DNA from: Haladaptatus sp. ZSTT2
Lineage (GTDB): Archaea; Halobacteriota; Halobacteria; Halobacteriales; Halococcaceae
NCBI RefSeq assembly: GCF_037081775.1
Contig: NZ_JBAMHQ010000001.1
Span: 992,001-1,056,000, forward strand
Direction: 5' to 3'
Length of the DNA stretch: 64,000 nt
Both the position numbers and the translations under genes were made by a program. Below the pieces are notes generated by a model. The model had not been told where the DNA came from and made no database searches. It saw only the letters and a program-made list of their open reading frames with translations. This document shows positions 60,796 through 64,000 of the stretch, piece after piece (position 1 is the stretch's first letter; every line of letters starts with the position of its first letter).

Positions 60796-61602
60796 ATGGG
60801 AATCTTCTCGCGCATGTCGTACGTCATCCGCTCGAAACTGAACGCGCTGCTCAACCGGGCCGAAGACCCGACCGAGACGCTCGATTACTCCTACGAGCAG
60901 ATGCGTGACGAGCTACAGGACGTAAAACGAGGAATCGCAGACCTCACCACACAGAAAAAGCGCCTCGAAATCCAGAAACGCCGCCTAGAGGAGAACGTCG
61001 AGAAGCACAACCGACAGGCGCGTGAAGCCGTCAACCAAGACCGCGACGACCTCGCCCGACAGGCCTTAGAGAAGAAAAAACAGAAGATGACCCAAATTGA
61101 GGAACTCGAAGGCCAGATTGCGAGTTTGCAGAACACTCAGGACAACCTCGTTTCGAAGAAGAACGAACTTCAGAATCGCATCGAGGAGTTCCGCACCCAG
61201 AAAGAGACCATCAAAGCCCGCTACGAGGCCGCAGAGGCGAGCACGCGCGTCTCCGAGGCGATGACGGGCGCGGGCAAGGAGATGGAAGACGTGTCCCGCG
61301 CCATCGAGCGCGCCCGCGAGCGCACCGACGACATGGAAGCCCGCTCTGAGGCGCTCGACGAACTCCAAGATTCGGGCGCGTTCGAGGACGCACTCTCCGA
61401 TAAGGACTCCATCGACCGCGAACTCGAATCGCTTTCCACCGACAACGAAGTCGAAGCCGAGTTAGAGACGCTCAAAGCTGAAGCCGGGAAGGGAACGACG
61501 AGCGCAGAATCCGAGACGGACGCCGAAGCAGAGACCGAAACTGAAGCAGTAGACCCCGAAGTCGAAGCCGAACTCGAAGACATCAAAGAAGAAGACAACT
61601 GA
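60796..61602 (+). CDS. pspA: PspA/IM30 (Vipp1/ESCRT-III-like) protein
   Basis: 268 residues. The N-terminal amphipathic segment MGIFSRMSYVIRSKLNALLNRAEDP and the long coiled coil (about 30-190) match PspA/IM30, membrane-remodelling relatives of ESCRT-III. The last 60 residues are an acidic Glu/Thr/Ala-rich tail, longer than in bacteria. Membrane stress protection is the likely role. A membrane-protein gene follows on the same strand after 43 bases. Confidence 0.9.
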   Translation: MGIFSRMSYVIRSKLNALLNRAEDPTETLDYSYEQMRDELQDVKRGIADLTTQKKRLEIQKRRLEENVEKHNRQAREAVNQDRDDLARQALEKKKQKMTQIEELEGQIASLQNTQDNLVSKKNELQNRIEEFRTQKETIKARYEAAEASTRVSEAMTGAGKEMEDVSRAIERARERTDDMEARSEALDELQDSGAFEDALSDKDSIDRELESLSTDNEVEAELETLKAEAGKGTTSAESETDAEAETETEAVDPEVEAELEDIKEEDN

Positions 61603-61645
61603 GCGGCCACCAACCCTTTTGAGGCGCACGGAGTTTCTCGGTTAG

Positions 61646-62683
61646 ATGAGCAATGGAAGCGGCGAGCCGAGCGACACGATGCGAGCCCGCGTCCCCGAAA
61701 ACCGCGCCAAACTCTGGTTTCTCATGGAGGCGAATCGCTGGCTGGTGGCGGGCATGTTGCTCGCCATCTTCTTTTTCGCCCTCGTGGTGCTCGGCGCGCT
61801 CGACCCGAGCCTGATTCGCGGGACGATGGCGAACAAAGACCCGACCGAGACGCTGTTTCAGGCCTTTGTTACGGCCATCATCACCGGCGTGACGCTCGTG
61901 GTGACGCTGAACCAGCTCGTGCTCTCACAGGAACTCGGCCCGATTGGTGACCAGCGCGAGCGCATGGAAGGGGCGATGCAGTTTCAAGCCGACGTCGAGG
62001 ACACGCTCGATACGCCGGTGAGTCCCGCAGAACCCGCCCGCTTCCTCCAGTCGATTATCGAAGCGACCGGCGAGCGGGCACACAGACTCGCGGACGGACT
62101 CAGCGGCGACCTCACGGATGACGAACGCGAGGAGATTACCCGCTTTACCGACAGTGTGACTGAAAACGCAGACGAGGTAGCAGACCGCCTCGACGACGCC
62201 CAGTTCGGGACGTTCGACGTGCTCTCTGCGGCGCTCGACTTCAACTACTCGTGGAAGGTGTACGAGGCCCGACGCATCCAGAACACGTACGACGAGCAGC
62301 TCGGCGAGGACGCAAACGACGCGCTTGACCAGCTCCGCGAGGCGCTCACCTTCTTCGGCCCTGCGCGTGAACACTTCAAGACGCTCTACTTTCAGTGGGA
62401 ACTCATCAACCTCTCTCGCGCGATGCTGTACGCGGCCGTCCCCGCGCTCATCGTCGCCACAGCGTCGATTATCTATCTCGATGCGAACGCCGTGCTGGGG
62501 ACGTTCCTCGGCCTCGACAATCTCATCTGGGTCGTGAGCGCGGCGGCGGCCATCTCGGTCGTGCCGTTCGTCATCCTGCTCGCGTTCATCATGCGAATTG
62601 CGACGGTGGCAAAGCATACGCTCTCGATTGGCTCGTTCATCCTCAGAGACACCGAGGGCAGTCACAAAACGGGTGGCAACTAG
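61646..62683 (+). CDS. Integral membrane protein paired with pspA
   Basis: 345 residues. It has four clear hydrophobic segments (about 33-52, 71-92, 268-288, 298-322) flanking a central acidic helical domain (about 105-250). No family named, but similar proteins occur in haloarchaea. The close downstream position from pspA suggests a shared role at the membrane; function unknown. Confidence 0.75.
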   Translation: MSNGSGEPSDTMRARVPENRAKLWFLMEANRWLVAGMLLAIFFFALVVLGALDPSLIRGTMANKDPTETLFQAFVTAIITGVTLVVTLNQLVLSQELGPIGDQRERMEGAMQFQADVEDTLDTPVSPAEPARFLQSIIEATGERAHRLADGLSGDLTDDEREEITRFTDSVTENADEVADRLDDAQFGTFDVLSAALDFNYSWKVYEARRIQNTYDEQLGEDANDALDQLREALTFFGPAREHFKTLYFQWELINLSRAMLYAAVPALIVATASIIYLDANAVLGTFLGLDNLIWVVSAAAAISVVPFVILLAFIMRIATVAKHTLSIGSFILRDTEGSHKTGGN

Positions 62684-63141
62684 GCGGCGACGGGTTCTCG
62701 AAGCAGTTTTTCGAGTTCGTCCGCTCGACCGGCCGTGAGCGGGCCGGGGGCGTGCCACCGCACCTCGCCGTCACGCGCGACGAGGAAGGCGTGCATCGAG
62801 TGTTCTGAGAGAATCTCTAACTCCCAGCGAAACGGTCGTTTGTCGATGAACGCCGTAATCGTGCGTTCGCGCATCGTTTCGTCGTCGGTGTCTGCGCGCA
62901 GGCCGCCGCCGAAAAATGGGCGGACGAGGCGATAGCTGCGACTCAACACGGAGAGTTCGTAGGACTGGAACCTCTCGTGGGTCGCACGGAGATTTTCGAC
63001 GAACGGTTCCCAAGAGTCCACGTCTGCCTGCTGATCGCGGCTGAACACGACGAACACGAGGTTCAGGTCGCCCGCGAAATCTGCCGGCAGTCGAAACTCC
63101 TTGCCTGCTTCAGTTGATCCGGTTACGGTTGGAAATTGCAA
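62680..63141 (-). CDS. Thioredoxin-fold-like protein (ATP10-like?)
   Basis: About 153 residues. A thioredoxin-like beta-alpha pattern (LNLVFVVFSRDQQADVDSW, HAFLVARDGEVRWHAPGPLT) without a CxxC motif; it resembles, weakly and by eye only, ATP10-type ATP-synthase assembly proteins. No ATG lies in frame at the N-terminus, so a TTG at 63141 (LQFPTVTGSTEAG) is my best start. TATA-like GTTTATCC lies 55 bases further up. Ends overlap the membrane protein stop. Confidence 0.55.
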   Translation of the reverse strand: MQFPTVTGSTEAGKEFRLPADFAGDLNLVFVVFSRDQQADVDSWEPFVENLRATHERFQSYELSVLSRSYRLVRPFFGGGLRADTDDETMRERTITAFIDKRPFRWELEILSEHSMHAFLVARDGEVRWHAPGPLTAGRADELEKLLREPVAA

Positions 63142-63220
63142 CGCAATACACGTCGTGGCGGGGGTGCCAGACAGGTGAAGATTTGCGGGGAAACAGGATA
63201 AACGTGCCTGCGATTCGGAC

Positions 63221-64000
63221 TTACGCGAGGAAATCAGGTTCGAGGCGTTTTTCTTCCTGTTCAGATTCGAGGTGGGCTTGGAATTCTGCGAGTTCCACAC
63301 CATTGCGGTCGCGCTCTTTGCGGTCGCGCACGGAGATGGTGCGGTCTTCTTCCTCGTTGCCGCCGATGATGATTTGGTACGGCACGCGGTCGGTGTGGGC
63401 CTGCTGAATCTTGCGCCCGACCGTCCACGAGCGGTCTTCGATGGTGACGCGGAAGTCACCGAGGCGGTGTTTGAGTTCTTTCGCGTACGGGATGTTGTCG
63501 TCGCTGACCGGGAGGATGCGCACCTGCTCTGGGGCGAGCCAGAACGGGAACTTGCCGTTGTAGTGCTCGATGAGCACCATGAAGAAGCGCTCGAAGGAGC
63601 CGTAGAGCGCGCGGTGAATCATGACCGGCCGGTGGTCTTCGTTGTCCTCGCCGGTGTAGGTGAGGTCGAAGCGCTCTGGCATGTTGAAGTCGAGTTGCAC
63701 CGTCGGTCCGTCCCACACCCGGCCGAGGGCGTCCTCGAACGAGAAGTCGATTTTCGGCCCGTAGAACGCGCCATCTCCGGCTTCGACGCGGTAGTCGATG
63801 CCCGACTCGTCGAGCACGCTTTCGAGTTGCGTCTCTGCTTGCTCCCAAATTTCGTCGCTGCCGACCGATTTCTCGGGGCGGGTGGCGAGGGCGACCTTGT
63901 ACTCTAAGTCGAACGTTTCTAAGACTTCGAAGATGAGGTCCATCGTGTCTTCGACTTCGGATTTAATCTGGTCGGGGCGGACGAACAGGTGGCCGTCGTC
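63221..64000 (-). CDS. thrS: Threonyl-tRNA synthetase, C-terminal part (truncated by window edge)
   Basis: The last 259 codons of ThrRS; the N-terminal TGS/editing and the first part of the catalytic domain lie beyond 64000. Visible class II core segments are [43 protein letters not shown] (motif 3) and the anticodon-binding domain (about the last 100 residues: [27 protein letters not shown]). Reading frame is open to the right edge. Normal end at 63221. Confidence 0.96.
   Translation of the reverse strand, partial: DDGHLFVRPDQIKSEVEDTMDLIFEVLETFDLEYKVALATRPEKSVGSDEIWEQAETQLESVLDESGIDYRVEAGDGAFYGPKIDFSFEDALGRVWDGPTVQLDFNMPERFDLTYTGEDNEDHRPVMIHRALYGSFERFFMVLIEHYNGKFPFWLAPEQVRILPVSDDNIPYAKELKHRLGDFRVTIEDRSWTVGRKIQQAHTDRVPYQIIIGGNEEEDRTISVRDRKERDRNGVELAEFQAHLESEQEEKRLEPDFLA

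Noticed and set aside
1-64000. CRISPR arrays, rRNA operons, prophage or conjugation genes
   Set aside because: None of the expected repeats or hallmark genes were seen; the only mobile DNA is the TnpB element.

Overview
The window is chromosomal DNA from a haloarchaeon (class Halobacteria). Support comes from strongly acidic proteins, GC-rich DNA, AT-rich TATA boxes about 25-30 bases before many start codons (leaderless genes), and archaeal gene content: eIF5A with its hypusination enzymes, archaeal DnaG, the siroheme-based haem route, a MoeA-PBP fusion, single-domain Csp proteins and many short haloarchaeal DUF proteins. The genus cannot be named from the sequence alone. There is no rRNA, tRNA or CRISPR array. 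Genes are dense; the only gap above 300 bases without a protein gene is 2176-2543, which holds a probable structured non-coding RNA and the left end of an insertion element. The first 98 bases contain no gene I can recognise.

0-6 kb: the translation factor eIF5A, its agmatinase-type ureohydrolase and deoxyhypusine synthase form a hypusination neighbourhood. It is interrupted by a solo TnpB (IS1341-type) element that ends inside the agmatinase stop codon. 6-13 kb: UbiB-type kinase, Hsp20, two molybdopterin MoeA proteins (one fused to a periplasmic-binding-like domain), a HAD hydrolase, LWR-salt protein and pterin dehydratase. 13-17 kb: CBS protein and an overlapping operon ahbAB-like, sirC-like, hemA for tetrapyrroles. 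17-20 kb: a pilin-like exported protein, a DUF5778-type protein and three tandem cspA genes. 19.6-25.3 kb: a cis-prenyltransferase, an EamA transporter, a degenerate cis-prenyltransferase paralogue, a DUF92 membrane protein, a GNAT enzyme and DnaG, suggesting a polyprenyl-phosphate locus.

25-36.8 kb: CsaA-like protein, a DUF3311 plus sodium:solute symporter pair with a DUF6293 (CARF-like) regulator, pdxS, thrB, two FAD oxidoreductases and several small haloarchaeal proteins. 36.9-42.6 kb: carB, a UbiA prenyltransferase, carA and an Lrp/AsnC regulator. A shared 13-bp palindrome lies upstream of carB and in the carA/lrp intergenic region. 42.6-48.5 kb: PHP protein, two paralogous diacylglycerol-kinase-like proteins, an IDI-type Nudix protein with an altered active site, SDR, a frameshifted MOSC gene and a succinate-semialdehyde-type dehydrogenase.

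48.5-57.2 kb: mostly stand-alone metabolic genes (acetolactate-synthase-like enzyme, quinone reductase, SnoaL-like, MogA/MoaB with a histidine-rich tail, SRPBCC, 5-formyl-THF cycloligase, cupin, aldo/keto reductase, PPOX, MBL). 57.2-64 kb: an overlapping pyrG - guaA (subunit B) - DUF7126 nucleotide operon, an alpha/beta hydrolase, PspA with a membrane protein, a thioredoxin-fold-like protein, and the 3' part of thrS, which runs off the right edge.
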